A stretch of DNA of 64,000 nt from Mycobacterium sp. E2733 (GCF_001667585.1 NZ_LZJZ01000130.1:57095-121094); one strand, 5' to 3'; shown: positions 43,823 to 52,806, counted from the stretch's first letter. Program-made: numbers and translations. The notes: a model not told the origin generated them from the sequence alone.

Positions 43823-44650
43823 ATGATTGAAACTCGTCACACTTCCGTGATTGGCGGGCAGTTGGCCGCCGCCGCCTTCGGCGATCGGCCCGATACCTGG
43901 CCGCTGCCCACGGCGGGCACGCCGGAGGGCTTATGGCTGCGCGCCGTCGCGGCGGGCGGGCAGGGTCGCTACGGCAGCGCCTACCGCGATCTGGCGGCGC
44001 TGCGGCGCGACGTCCCCGCCGGCCGGCTCGCCTCCCTGGCCCATAGCACGCAGGGATCGTTTCTGCGCCAACTCGGTTGGCACGCACCGGCGCGCGGCTG
44101 GGACGGGCGCGCCTTGGCGTTGGCCGGCAGGGACGACGACGGCGCCGAGGCGCGCGCCGACGCCCTGATCGGGCTGGCGGCCGACGCGCTGGGCGTCGGC
44201 CGCTTCGCGGCCGCGGCGACGCTGTTGGCCCGCGCGGACTCCGAGCTGAGGGCCGGGCCGGTGCCCGACCGGCTGCCGGTGCGCCGCGGGTGGGTGGCCG
44301 CCGAGTTGGCGATGGCCCGCGGCGACGGCGAAATCGCCATCCGCCATGCGAAAGAAGCGGTGGACCTGGCGGGTGCCATGGCCGTGCCGTCGGCGCGGCA
44401 CGCGGTCAAGAGCGAGGTGGTATTGGCCGCCGCCTTCTGCAGCGCCGGGGCCGTCGAACGCGCACGGGCGGCGGCGGAGGCGGCGCTGGACACCGCCGGC
44501 CGGCTCGGGCTGGTCCCGCTTCGTTGGGCGTTGGCGTGCTTGCTGATTGATCTGGGCAGTTTCACCTTTTCGGCACAACAGCTCCGCGAAATTCGCGATG
44601 TCTCCGCAGGCCAAGTGCGGCGCGCCGGTGCGACGTGGCGTTCCGCTTGA
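43823..44650 (+). CDS. TPR-like conserved protein (Rv3415c-like)
   Basis: A 275-residue Ala/Leu/Arg-rich helical protein, identical in length to Rv3415c. Helical pairs such as GSAYRDLAALRRDVPAGRLASLA, AEARADALIGLAADALGVGRF and ARAAAEAALDTAGRLGL suggest TPR-like repeats for protein binding. No enzymatic motif. It lies just upstream of sigD on the same strand. No convincing ribosome-binding site is present before the ATG. Confidence 0.85.
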   Translation: MIETRHTSVIGGQLAAAAFGDRPDTWPLPTAGTPEGLWLRAVAAGGQGRYGSAYRDLAALRRDVPAGRLASLAHSTQGSFLRQLGWHAPARGWDGRALALAGRDDDGAEARADALIGLAADALGVGRFAAAATLLARADSELRAGPVPDRLPVRRGWVAAELAMARGDGEIAIRHAKEAVDLAGAMAVPSARHAVKSEVVLAAAFCSAGAVERARAAAEAALDTAGRLGLVPLRWALACLLIDLGSFTFSAQQLREIRDVSAGQVRRAGATWRSA

Positions 44651-44716
44651 AATGGCCTCCCGGCCGTTATTGTCAATTCGTAAGTTAGCCCGGTTAGCCC
44701 GCGATGTGTCCGGTTC

Positions 44717-44742
44717 GTAACGTTGGAGATACCGCCGTCGAT
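44717..44742 (+). promoter_or_regulatory. Possible SigD-type promoter at the sigD start
   Basis: GTAACG (44717-44722), 16 nt, CGAT (44739-44742) matches the GTAACG-N16-CGAT pattern I recall for SigD-dependent promoters. It overlaps the sigD ATG (44741), so transcription from it would begin inside the coding sequence. It may be coincidental. Confidence 0.35.
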
Positions 44743-45316
44743 GACAATTCAAGGGGATCGTCTCGACGCTGTGGTGGCCAAGGCCGTGGCGGGGGACAGT
44801 AACGCACTACGGGAGGTGCTGGAGACCATCCGTCCGATTGTCGTGCGATATTGCCGCGCGCGAGTCGGGACAGTCGAGCGGGGCGGCCTGTCAGCGGATG
44901 ACGTGGCACAGGAGGTGTGCTTGGCGACCATCACGGCGCTGCCGCGTTACCGGGACCGAGGGCGTCCGTTTCTGGCCTTCCTGTACGGCATCGCGGCGCA
45001 CAAGGTCGCGGACGCCCATCGGGCCGCGGGCCGCGACCTCTCCTATCCCACCGAGATCATCCCCGAGCGTTGGTCGTCCGACGCGGGCCCGGAACAGCGG
45101 GCCATCGAAGCCGATTCGGTCAGCCGGATGAGCGAGCTGCTCGAAATCCTGCCCGCCAAGCAGCGGGAGATCCTGATCCTGCGTGTCGTCGTCGGCCTGT
45201 CCGCCGAGGAGACCGCGTCCGCCGTCGGCAGCACCACGGGAGCGGTCCGGGTGGCCCAGCACCGTGCGCTGTCCCGGCTGAAGTCCGAAATGATCGCGGC
45301 AGGTGACTGTGCCTGA
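44741..45316 (+). CDS. sigD: ECF RNA polymerase sigma factor SigD
   Basis: An ECF sigma factor with region 2 (LREVLETIRPIVVRYCRARVG ... DDVAQEVCLATITALPRYRD) and region 4 (LPAKQREILILRVVVGLSAEETASAV). ATG 44741 (191 aa) has GGAGAT 10 nt upstream; TTG 44723 would add six residues, and no upstream start matches the longer M. tuberculosis annotation (212). SigD acts in late growth and starvation. It overlaps its anti-sigma gene by 14 bp. Confidence 0.93.
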   Translation: MTIQGDRLDAVVAKAVAGDSNALREVLETIRPIVVRYCRARVGTVERGGLSADDVAQEVCLATITALPRYRDRGRPFLAFLYGIAAHKVADAHRAAGRDLSYPTEIIPERWSSDAGPEQRAIEADSVSRMSELLEILPAKQREILILRVVVGLSAEETASAVGSTTGAVRVAQHRALSRLKSEMIAAGDCA

Positions 45317-46058
45317 ATCCCTGGACGAATTCGCCCACACCGATCTGCTTCTCGACGCGCTCGCCGAGCGGCGGCCCGTGCACGTCGGTGACCCCGACAT
45401 GGACGCGATGGCCACCTTGCTGGAGGACTGGCGCGACAACCTGCGGTGGCCACCGGCCAGCGCGCTGGTGTCGGCCGAGGAGGCCGTCGACGCGCTGCGC
45501 ACCGGATTGGCCGAGCGTCGCCGCGGCCGGCGCGGCCTGGCGACGCTCGGATCGGTCGCCGCGGCGCTGTTGGTGATGAGCGGCTTCGGCGCGATGGTGG
45601 TCGAGGCTCGTCCCGGGACCCCGCTGCACGGGCTGCACGCGATGTTCTTCGACCAGCCGCGGGTCAAGGAGAAGAATCAGGTCATGCTGTCGGCCAAGGC
45701 CGACCTCGCCAAGGTGCAGGAATCGATCGACCGGGGTGAATGGGACCGCGCCCAAAACCAGCTCACCGAGGTGAACAGCCTGGTCCAGTCGATCGACGAC
45801 CCGGCCAGCAAACAGGAGCTGACGAACCAGCTGAAGCTGTTGAATGTCCGGGTCCAATCGCGCAACCCGAACGCGACGCTGCCACCCCCGGCGAACACGC
45901 CGTCGGCGTGGTCGACTCCGACCACCGCGGCGGCCACCACGCCCTCAGAAGCTTCGCCGAGCCCGTCGGTCACGCCGTCGACGAGTCAGTCCTGGAGCAA
46001 GCACAGGCACCACGGGCAGACTTCGACTCCGTCGGCGGTGACGCCGAACAATCCCTAG
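45303..46058 (+). CDS. rsdA: Anti-sigma-D factor RsdA
   Basis: A 251-residue single-pass membrane protein. The N-terminal helix (LDEFAHTDLLLDALAER, 7-23) is the SigD-binding segment; the transmembrane helix spans about 79-100; the exported part has a short helical region and a Ser/Thr/Pro tail. The family releases SigD after regulated proteolysis. The tail is shorter than in M. tuberculosis (299). GTG 45303 overlaps sigD; GTG 45309 is an alternative. Confidence 0.92.
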   Translation: MTVPESLDEFAHTDLLLDALAERRPVHVGDPDMDAMATLLEDWRDNLRWPPASALVSAEEAVDALRTGLAERRRGRRGLATLGSVAAALLVMSGFGAMVVEARPGTPLHGLHAMFFDQPRVKEKNQVMLSAKADLAKVQESIDRGEWDRAQNQLTEVNSLVQSIDDPASKQELTNQLKLLNVRVQSRNPNATLPPPANTPSAWSTPTTAAATTPSEASPSPSVTPSTSQSWSKHRHHGQTSTPSAVTPNNP

Positions 46059-46074
46059 CGAGGGGGCCTTCCGC

Positions 46075-46482
46075 TCAGCGGCGGTATCCGTCGGCGTCCG
46101 AGGTGGCCTCGTTGAGCGAGGCGTCGGCGTATCCCCGGCAGTAGTCCCACGTGACGTAGGCGTCCGGCTCGGGGTCGTAGGCGGGCTCGTGGGGGCGGAC
46201 GGTGCCGTCGATCAGCAGCTGCAACAGGTTCGCCCGCAGCATGTCCCAGTCGTGGTAGTGATCCTGCTGACATTCGTCGCAGCACACCACGAGTCCGCGA
46301 ATGCCCTTGTGCGCCAAGAGCGCCTCGTAAACCGCCAGGTCGGCCAGGTCCGCCTCGACCGCCATCCGCTCTTGGGCGTCCAGGGGTTGCCCGGGCTCTA
46401 CGGCTTCCAGCGCAGCCGACGGATCGCAGGGGTCATCGGCGAAGGGGTCGGGCGGCAAACCCGGTGGGAGGTGATCGCGCAC
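46075..46482 (-). CDS. DUF5319 protein with Cys/His cluster (Rv3412-like)
   Basis: A 135-residue acidic protein almost identical, as I recall, to Rv3412 (136 aa). The centre carries VVCCDECQQDHYHDWDML, a CCxxC/HxH cluster suited to zinc or iron-sulfur binding, and the C-terminus YVTWDYCRGYADASL is strongly conserved. Function unknown. The GTG start has TAGGCT (46490-46495, minus strand) ending 7 nt upstream, so the mRNA is probably leaderless. It reads divergently from guaB2. Confidence 0.9.
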   Translation of the reverse strand: MRDHLPPGLPPDPFADDPCDPSAALEAVEPGQPLDAQERMAVEADLADLAVYEALLAHKGIRGLVVCCDECQQDHYHDWDMLRANLLQLLIDGTVRPHEPAYDPEPDAYVTWDYCRGYADASLNEATSDADGYRR

Positions 46483-46646
46483 GCACACTAGCCTACGCAG
46501 CCGGGCCGGGATAACGCCAGCAGCCAAGCCGCCCGTCGTTCCCGTGCCGTTTTGGCGCCCGCGGCGCGCCCCGGCAAGCGGGTCGGGGCGGCGGCCGAGC
46601 CGATAGGATGGGGTTCTCGCGCCGCATCGTATGGAGGGCCCCACCG

Positions 46647-48236
46647 ATGACCCGTGGCATGTCCCGCCTGGAAGACAGTTCCGACCTCGTCGGCAGCCCC
46701 TACGTGCGCGTTGGCGGACTGATCGACGACCCCGTGCCCACCGGGGGTGACAACCCGCACAAGATCGCGATGCTCGGCCTCACCTTCGACGACGTCCTGC
46801 TGCTGCCCGCCGCTTCCGATGTGGTTCCCGCCACCGCCGACACGTCCAGCCAGCTCACCAAGAAGATCAGGCTCAAAGTGCCGCTGGTCAGCTCGGCGAT
46901 GGACACGGTCACCGAGTCGCGGATGGCCATCGCCATGGCGCGGGCGGGCGGCATGGGCGTGCTGCACCGCAACCTGCCCGTCGCCGAGCAGGCCGGCCAG
47001 GTCGAGATGGTGAAGCGCTCGGAGGCCGGCATGGTCACCGACCCGGTCACCTGCCGCCCCGACAACACCCTGGCGCAGGTGGACGCGCTGTGTGCCCGGT
47101 TCCGCATCTCGGGCCTGCCGGTGGTCGACGACGTCGGCGCGCTGGTCGGCATCATCACCAACCGCGACATGCGGTTCGAGGTGGACCAGACGCGCAAGGT
47201 CGCCGAGGTGATGACCAAGGCCCCGCTGATCACCGCCCAGGAAGGGGTGAGCGCCGACGCGGCGCTCGGGCTGTTGCGGCGCAACAAGATCGAGAAGCTG
47301 CCCGTCGTCGACGGCCACGGCCGGCTCACCGGGCTGATCACCGTCAAGGACTTCGTCAAGACCGAACAGCACCCGCTGGCCACCAAGGACAGCGACGGCC
47401 GGCTGCTGGTGGGTGCCGCCGTCGGCGTCGGCGGCGACGCCTGGGTCCGCGCGATGATGCTGGTCGACGCCGGGGCCGACGTCCTCATCGTCGACACCGC
47501 GCACGCGCACAACCGGCTGGTGCTCGACATGGTCGGCAAGCTCAAGGCCGAGGTTGGCCAAAAGGTCGAGGTGATCGGCGGGAACGTCGCCACCCGGGCC
47601 GCGGCGCTGGCGCTGGTCGATGCCGGCGCCGACGCGGTCAAGGTGGGCGTGGGACCGGGCTCGATCTGCACAACCCGAGTGGTGGCCGGGGTCGGCGCGC
47701 CACAAATCACGGCGATCCTGGAGGCCGTCGCGGCCTGCGGGCCGACGGGCGTGCCGGTGATCGCCGACGGCGGACTGCAGTATTCCGGCGACATCGCCAA
47801 GGCCCTGGCCGCCGGCGCGTCGACGGCCATGCTGGGGTCGCTGCTGGCCGGCACCGCCGAGGCCCCCGGCGAGCTGATCTTCGTCAACGGCAAGCAGTTC
47901 AAGAGCTATCGCGGGATGGGGTCGCTGGGCGCCATGCAGGGCCGGGGCGGTGCGAAGTCGTACTCCAAGGATCGCTACTTCGCCGACGACGCTTTGAGCG
48001 AGGACAAGCTGGTGCCCGAGGGAATCGAGGGCCGGGTGCCGTTCCGCGGACCGCTGTCCTCGGTGATCCACCAGCTCACCGGCGGTCTGCGCGCCGCGAT
48101 GGGCTACACCGGATCGCCCACCATCGAGGCGCTGCAGCAGGCGCAATTCGTCCGGATCACCTCGGCCGGGCTGCGTGAAAGCCATCCGCACGACGTCGCG
48201 ATGACCGTCGAAGCGCCCAACTACTTTGCGCGCTGA
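46647..48236 (+). CDS. guaB2: Inosine-5'-monophosphate dehydrogenase
   Basis: Oxidises IMP to XMP with NAD+, the committed step of GMP synthesis. 529 residues, the M. tuberculosis length. The (beta/alpha)8 barrel is interrupted by a CBS pair (about 120-245); catalytic Cys341 lies in GPGSICTTRVVAGVG, and the flap RGMGSLGAMQGRGG is intact. GGAGGG lies 10 nt before the ATG. The start of guaB3 follows 8 bp after the stop; guaA, the next enzyme, is 13 kb downstream. Confidence 0.98.
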   Translation: MTRGMSRLEDSSDLVGSPYVRVGGLIDDPVPTGGDNPHKIAMLGLTFDDVLLLPAASDVVPATADTSSQLTKKIRLKVPLVSSAMDTVTESRMAIAMARAGGMGVLHRNLPVAEQAGQVEMVKRSEAGMVTDPVTCRPDNTLAQVDALCARFRISGLPVVDDVGALVGIITNRDMRFEVDQTRKVAEVMTKAPLITAQEGVSADAALGLLRRNKIEKLPVVDGHGRLTGLITVKDFVKTEQHPLATKDSDGRLLVGAAVGVGGDAWVRAMMLVDAGADVLIVDTAHAHNRLVLDMVGKLKAEVGQKVEVIGGNVATRAAALALVDAGADAVKVGVGPGSICTTRVVAGVGAPQITAILEAVAACGPTGVPVIADGGLQYSGDIAKALAAGASTAMLGSLLAGTAEAPGELIFVNGKQFKSYRGMGSLGAMQGRGGAKSYSKDRYFADDALSEDKLVPEGIEGRVPFRGPLSSVIHQLTGGLRAAMGYTGSPTIEALQQAQFVRITSAGLRESHPHDVAMTVEAPNYFAR

Positions 48237-48243
48237 GGCCGGG

Positions 48244-49371
48244 ATGGTCGAAATCGGGATGGGCCGTAACGCCCGCCGTACCTATGAACTGAGCGAAGTC
48301 AGCATCGTCCCGTCGCGGCGCACCCGGTCGTCGCAGGACGTGTCGACGACCTGGCAGCTGGACGCGTACCGCTTCGAGATCCCGGTGGTGGCCCACCCGA
48401 CCGACGCGCTGGTGTCGCCGGAGTTCGCCATCGAGCTCGGCAGGCTGGGCGGGCTCGGCGTGCTCAACGGCGAGGGGCTGATGGGCCGGCACGCCGACGT
48501 AGAGGGCAAGATCGCCCAGCTCGTCGAGGCCGCCAGCAAGGAACCCGAACCGTCGGCCGCGATCCGGCTGCTGCAGGAATTCCACGCCGCCCCCCTGAAC
48601 CCCGACCTGCTGGGATCCGCCGTCGCGCGCATCCGGGAGGCCGGGGTGACCACGGCGGTGCGGGTCAGCCCGCAGAACGCGCAGGCGCTGACCCCGGTAC
48701 TGCTGCAGGCCGGCATCGACCTGCTGGTCATCCAGGGCACCATCGTCTCCGCGGAGCGGGTGGCCAGCGATGGCGAGCCACTGAACCTGAAGACCTTCAT
48801 CTCCGAGCTCGACGTCCCGGTGGTGGCCGGCGGGGTGCTCGACCACCGTACCGCGCTGCACCTGATGCGCACCGGCGCCGCCGGCGTCATCGTCGGCTAC
48901 GGCTCCACCCGGGGCGTGACGACCAGCGACGAGGTGCTGGGCATCAGCGTGCCGATGGCGACGGCCATCGCCGACGCCGCCGCCGCGCGGCGCGAATACC
49001 TCGACGAGACCGGCGGCCGCTACGTGCACGTGCTGGCCGACGGCGACATCCACACCTCCGGCGAGCTGGCGAAGGCGATCGCCTGCGGCGCTGACGCGGT
49101 GGTGCTCGGCACCCCGCTCGCCGAATCCGCCGAGGCGCTCGGCGAGGGCTGGTTCTGGCCGGCCGCGGCGGCGCACCCGTCGTTGCCGCGCGGGGCGCTG
49201 CTGCAGATCGCGCTGGGCGAGCGCCCGCCGCTGGAGCGGGTGCTCAACGGGCCCTCCGACGATCCGTTCGGATCCCTGAACCTGGTCGGTGGCCTGCGCC
49301 GGTCGATGGCCAAGGCAGGCTATTGCGACCTCAAGGAGTTCCAGAAGGTCGGGCTGACCACTGGAAGCTGA
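48244..49371 (+). CDS. guaB3: GuaB3 family IMP dehydrogenase/GMP reductase-like protein
   Basis: A 375-residue barrel protein without CBS domains, same length as M. tuberculosis GuaB3. Signatures: MVEIGMGRNARRTYELSEV start, VVAHPTDALVSPEFAIELG, GAAGVIVGYGSTRGVTTSDEV. The flap and catalytic loop differ from guaB2, and members of this group have been assigned GMP reductase activity in cyanobacteria; the mycobacterial activity is less certain. Co-transcribed with guaB2. Confidence 0.93.
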   Translation: MVEIGMGRNARRTYELSEVSIVPSRRTRSSQDVSTTWQLDAYRFEIPVVAHPTDALVSPEFAIELGRLGGLGVLNGEGLMGRHADVEGKIAQLVEAASKEPEPSAAIRLLQEFHAAPLNPDLLGSAVARIREAGVTTAVRVSPQNAQALTPVLLQAGIDLLVIQGTIVSAERVASDGEPLNLKTFISELDVPVVAGGVLDHRTALHLMRTGAAGVIVGYGSTRGVTTSDEVLGISVPMATAIADAAAARREYLDETGGRYVHVLADGDIHTSGELAKAIACGADAVVLGTPLAESAEALGEGWFWPAAAAHPSLPRGALLQIALGERPPLERVLNGPSDDPFGSLNLVGGLRRSMAKAGYCDLKEFQKVGLTTGS

Positions 49372-49386
49372 TGCCACCTGCGGCCG

Positions 49387-49520
49387 GGGGGCAGTGGCTC
49401 GTCGGGCAGCGCCGAGCGTGGGGCACCGCCGAGCGTCACGCCAGAGCGACGGCCACGATCGAGCGCCACGCCAGCGTGACGCTCGCCCCCTAACGTCCGG
49501 CCCCGGGGGCAGTGGCTCGT
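49387..49520. repeat. Repeat-rich intergenic element between guaB3 and choD
   Basis: GGGGGCAGTGGCTCGT occurs at 49387-49402 and 49505-49520 as direct repeats. Between them GAGCGTCACGC (49431-49441) and its exact complement GCGTGACGCTC (49474-49484) form an inverted repeat, with further GAGCG motifs. It could terminate guaB2-guaB3 transcription or be a small dispersed repeat. Confidence 0.65.
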
Positions 49521-49548
49521 TACCCCTGAGCAAGGCCATACTGGTGCG

Positions 49549-51285
49549 ATGAGGCCGGATTACGACGTTCTGATCATCGGTTCGGGTTTCGGGGGCAGCG
49601 TCAGCGCGCTGCGGCTCACCGAAAAGGGCTACCGCGTAGGCGTATTGGAGGCGGGGCGGCGCTTCGCCGACGAGGACTTCGCCGAGACGTCCTGGGACCT
49701 GCGCAAGTTCCTGTGGGCGCCGAGGCTGGGTTGCTACGGCATCCAGCGGATCCATCCCTTGAAGAACGTGATGATCTTGGCCGGCGCCGGCGTTGGCGGC
49801 GGCTCGCTGAACTACGCCAACACGCTCTACGTGCCGCCGGAGCCGTTCTTCTCCGACCGGCAGTGGTCGCACATCACCAACTGGCGCGACGAGTTGATGC
49901 CGCATTACGAGCAGGCGAAACGGATGCTCGGGGTGGTCACCAACCCGACCTTCACCGACGCCGACCGCGTCCTGAAGGAAGTCGCCGACGAGATGGGTTG
50001 CGGTGACACCTTTGTGCCCACCCCGGTAGGGGTGTTCTTCGGCCCCGACGGCGCCAAGACGCCCGGCAAGACGGTGCCGGACCCGTATTTCGGCGGCGCG
50101 GGACCGGAGCGCACCGGCTGCCTGGAGTGCGGTTGCTGCATGACGGGCTGCCGTTACGGCGCCAAGAACACGCTGCTGAAGAACTACCTCGGCCTCGCCG
50201 AATCGGCTGGCGCGCAAGTCATTCCGATGACGACGGTCAAGGGATTCCAGCAACGCCCCGACGGCGTGTGGGAGGTGCGCACCGTGCGCACCGGAAGCTG
50301 GCTACGCAGGGACCGGCGCACCTACACCGCGACGCACCTGATCCTGGCCGCGGGCACCTGGGGGACGCAACATCTGCTGTTCAAGATGCGCGACAGGGGC
50401 AAGTTGCCGCGCCTGTCGGAGCGGCTCGGCGTGCTGACCCGCACCAACTCCGAGTCCATCGTCGGCGCCGGGAAGCTCGAGGTGGACCCGAAGCTGGATC
50501 TGACGCACGGGGTGGCCATCACCTCGTCGATCCACCCGACCTCGGACACCCACGTCGAACCCTGCCGTTATGGCAAGGGGTCCAACGCGATGGGCCTGTT
50601 GCAGACGCTGATGACCGACGGCACCGGTCCGGAGGGCACCGACGTGCCGCGCTGGAAGCAGCTGTTGGACCAGGCCCGCGAGGATCCGCGGCGCATGATG
50701 CGGATGCTCAACGTCCACCAGTGGAGCGAGCGCACCCTGATCGCTCTGGTCATGCAGCACCTGGACAACTCGATCACCACCTACACCAAGCGCGGGAAGC
50801 TGGGCATCCGCTGGTACACCAGCAAGCAGGGACACGGTGAACCCAACCCGGCCTGGAACCCCGTCGGGAACAGGGTCACCCGGCGCATTGCGGAAAAGAT
50901 CGACGGCGTGGCCGGCGGCACCTGGGGTGAGCTCTTCAACATCCCGCTGACCGCGCACTTCCTCGGCGGTGCGGCCATCGGCGACAGTGCCGAGCACGGC
51001 GTCATCGACCCCTACCACCGGGTCTACGGCTACCCCACGATGTTCGTGGTCGACGGCGCCGCGATCTCGGCTAACCTGGGCGTCAACCCGTCACTGTCCA
51101 TCACCGCGCAGGCCGAGCGCGCGGCCTCGCTGTGGCCGAACAAGGGCGAGAACGATCAGCGCCCGGCGCAGGGCGAGCCCTACCGCCGGCTGGACCCGAT
51201 CGCCCCGGAGCATCCGGTGGTGCCGGCAACCGCGCCCGGCGCGCTGCGCTGGTTGCCGATCACCCCGGTGCCCTCGGCCGGCTAG
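49549..51285 (+). CDS. choD: GMC-type cholesterol oxidase-like flavoprotein ChoD
   Basis: A 578-residue FAD protein, identical in length to M. tuberculosis ChoD. The dinucleotide motif is VLIIGSGFGGSVSALRL (7-23); GAGVGGGSLNYA binds FAD, and the C-terminal VDGAAISANLGVNPSLSITA closes the GMC fold. An internal Cys cluster, CLECGCCMTGCRYGAKN, could hold a metal centre. Despite the name, cholesterol oxidation by ChoD is disputed. CATACT (49537-49542) ends 6 nt before the ATG, suggesting a leaderless start. Confidence 0.93.
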   Translation: MRPDYDVLIIGSGFGGSVSALRLTEKGYRVGVLEAGRRFADEDFAETSWDLRKFLWAPRLGCYGIQRIHPLKNVMILAGAGVGGGSLNYANTLYVPPEPFFSDRQWSHITNWRDELMPHYEQAKRMLGVVTNPTFTDADRVLKEVADEMGCGDTFVPTPVGVFFGPDGAKTPGKTVPDPYFGGAGPERTGCLECGCCMTGCRYGAKNTLLKNYLGLAESAGAQVIPMTTVKGFQQRPDGVWEVRTVRTGSWLRRDRRTYTATHLILAAGTWGTQHLLFKMRDRGKLPRLSERLGVLTRTNSESIVGAGKLEVDPKLDLTHGVAITSSIHPTSDTHVEPCRYGKGSNAMGLLQTLMTDGTGPEGTDVPRWKQLLDQAREDPRRMMRMLNVHQWSERTLIALVMQHLDNSITTYTKRGKLGIRWYTSKQGHGEPNPAWNPVGNRVTRRIAEKIDGVAGGTWGELFNIPLTAHFLGGAAIGDSAEHGVIDPYHRVYGYPTMFVVDGAAISANLGVNPSLSITAQAERAASLWPNKGENDQRPAQGEPYRRLDPIAPEHPVVPATAPGALRWLPITPVPSAG

Positions 51286-52175
51286 CTCGCGATCGCCTCG
51301 AGCGGGGCGCCGCTGACCACCCGGCTGCGTTGACGGTGCACGTTGAAGGGCACGTCACCCATCAGCGTGACGCGGTGCATCAGCCGGGGCTGGTCGTCGT
51401 AGTCGTCGATGGCGCGGTGCTGGGTGGCCCGGTTGTCCCAGATGGCCACGTCGCCGGGCGCCCAGCTCCAGCGAATGGTGTTCTCGGGCATGGTTATTCG
51501 CCGTTGCAGCAGATCGAAGAGCACCGTCGATTCGTAGCTGTCCAGGCCGACGAACCCGCGCACGAAATCGCCCAGTAGCAGCGTGCGTTCACCGGTCTCC
51601 GGGTGCACCCGCACCACGGGATGCTCGGTGCGGAAATCCGGCTTCTCGAAGGCGTGCCGGAATGCGCGCTGCGCGTCGGTCAACGCTTCAGGCGTGATGT
51701 AGTCGTAGCGGTTGGTGTGCAGCGCCCACAGGTCGTCGACGAGCCAGGCGAGCGGCTCCGGCAGGTGCTCGTAGGCGGCCGCGGTGTTGGCCCACAGCGT
51801 CGATCCGCCATACCGGGGCAGGGTGACCGCCCGCAGGATCGACGCCGCCGGGTAGTTCGCGACGAACGTGACGTCGGTGTGCCAGCGGGTCGCCTTGCCG
51901 TACTCGGAGTTGATCGGCGTGATGACCGGCGCGTTCTTGGCGGCGAGCACCTCGGCGGCCGGGTGGCCGACGGGCGTGCCCAGTAGCCCGGCGAACGCCA
52001 GCTGCGCGTCGTCGTCGAGGTGGTGCTGGTGGCGGAAGAAGACCACCTTGTGGGCCAGCAGCGCCTGACGGATCTTCTCGATCGCCCCCGGGTCGAGGTC
52101 CCCCCCGAGGCGCACCCCGTCGACCCGCGCGCCGATGCGGCTGCCCAGCTTGGTGACGGTTATCTGACCGATCAT
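51282..52175 (-). CDS. Fe(II)/2-oxoglutarate alkylsulfatase (Rv3406-like, TauD family)
   Basis: A 297-residue dioxygenase that in M. tuberculosis cleaves alkyl sulfates to aldehyde and sulfate. Iron ligands: His99 and Asp101 (RWHTDVTF) and the distal His in NRATQHRAIDDYD; the 2-oxoglutarate Arg lies in LMHRVTLMG. ATG 52175 is chosen because GAGG lies 9 nt upstream and the protein then aligns with the M. tuberculosis N-terminus; two earlier ATGs abut the Shine-Dalgarno. It is divergent from its TetR regulator and overlaps choD's stop by 4 bp. Confidence 0.94.
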   Translation of the reverse strand: MIGQITVTKLGSRIGARVDGVRLGGDLDPGAIEKIRQALLAHKVVFFRHQHHLDDDAQLAFAGLLGTPVGHPAAEVLAAKNAPVITPINSEYGKATRWHTDVTFVANYPAASILRAVTLPRYGGSTLWANTAAAYEHLPEPLAWLVDDLWALHTNRYDYITPEALTDAQRAFRHAFEKPDFRTEHPVVRVHPETGERTLLLGDFVRGFVGLDSYESTVLFDLLQRRITMPENTIRWSWAPGDVAIWDNRATQHRAIDDYDDQPRLMHRVTLMGDVPFNVHRQRSRVVSGAPLEAIAS

Positions 52176-52201
52176 TTTCATCATCCTCGTGTGAAAAGGG
52201 G

Positions 52202-52245
52202 TGTAGTCAACTGACTACATCGCGTACTGTAGTCACATGACTACA
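52202..52245. promoter_or_regulatory. Twin TetR operators between the dioxygenase and its regulator
   Basis: Two perfect palindromes, TGTAGTCA-AC-TGACTACA (52202-52219) and TGTAGTCA-CA-TGACTACA (52228-52245), have identical arms and centres 26 bp apart. The second covers the TetR start codon (52237) and abuts a TACTGT -10 (52225-52230), so binding should silence the regulator; the first lies 26 bp upstream of the dioxygenase start. Confidence 0.9.
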
Positions 52246-52803
52246 CGTTCCGCAAGTGGCCGCGCAAACATGCCCACCGGGCGGGCCGAGGTCGCCGCGG
52301 CGATCCTGGAGGCCGCCACCGACCTGTTCGCCGAACGGGGCCCTGCCGCGACGTCGATCCGCGACATCGCCGCGCGCTCCAACGTCAACCACGGGCTGGT
52401 GTTTCGCCACTTCGGTACCAAGGAGAATCTGGTCGGCGCCGTGCTCGATCATCTGGGCGCCAACCTGAGCGCCCTGCTGAGCGCCGAGGCGCCCGCCGAC
52501 GTCCTGGACCGGGCCCTCGACCGGCAGATGCGGGTCATGGCCCGCACTGTGCTCGACGGGTATCCGGCGGGGCAGCTGCAGAAGCGCTTTCCCAACATCG
52601 CGACGCTACTCGGCTGGGTGCGGCCGCTTCACGACAACGAGATCGACGCGCGCCTCGCCGTCGCCAATGCTCTTGCGCTGCAATTCGGTTGGCGGCTGTT
52701 TGCGCCGATCCTGCGCTCGGCGACGGAAATCGACGAGCTGACGGACGATGAGATACGGCAGGCCGTGGGCGCGGAGGTGGGGCGGATCCTCAGGTCCGGC
52801 TGA
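52237..52803 (+). CDS. TetR-family repressor (Rv3405c-like)
   Basis: A 188-residue regulator, same length as Rv3405c. The helix-turn-helix is AATSIRDIAARSNVNHGLVFRHFGTKENL (about 38-66); the C-terminal helical domain would bind an unknown ligand. The start lies inside an operator, and the -10 TACTGT ends 6 nt before the ATG, so the gene is probably leaderless and autorepressed while also repressing the divergent alkylsulfatase. Confidence 0.92.
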   Translation: MTTRSASGRANMPTGRAEVAAAILEAATDLFAERGPAATSIRDIAARSNVNHGLVFRHFGTKENLVGAVLDHLGANLSALLSAEAPADVLDRALDRQMRVMARTVLDGYPAGQLQKRFPNIATLLGWVRPLHDNEIDARLAVANALALQFGWRLFAPILRSATEIDELTDDEIRQAVGAEVGRILRSG

Positions 52804-52806
52804 TGC

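Noticed and set aside
46488..48191. 567-codon minus-strand frame antisense to guaB2.
   Set aside because: guaB2 is fully conserved in the opposite strand; the antisense frame has no recognisable domains or ribosome-binding site.
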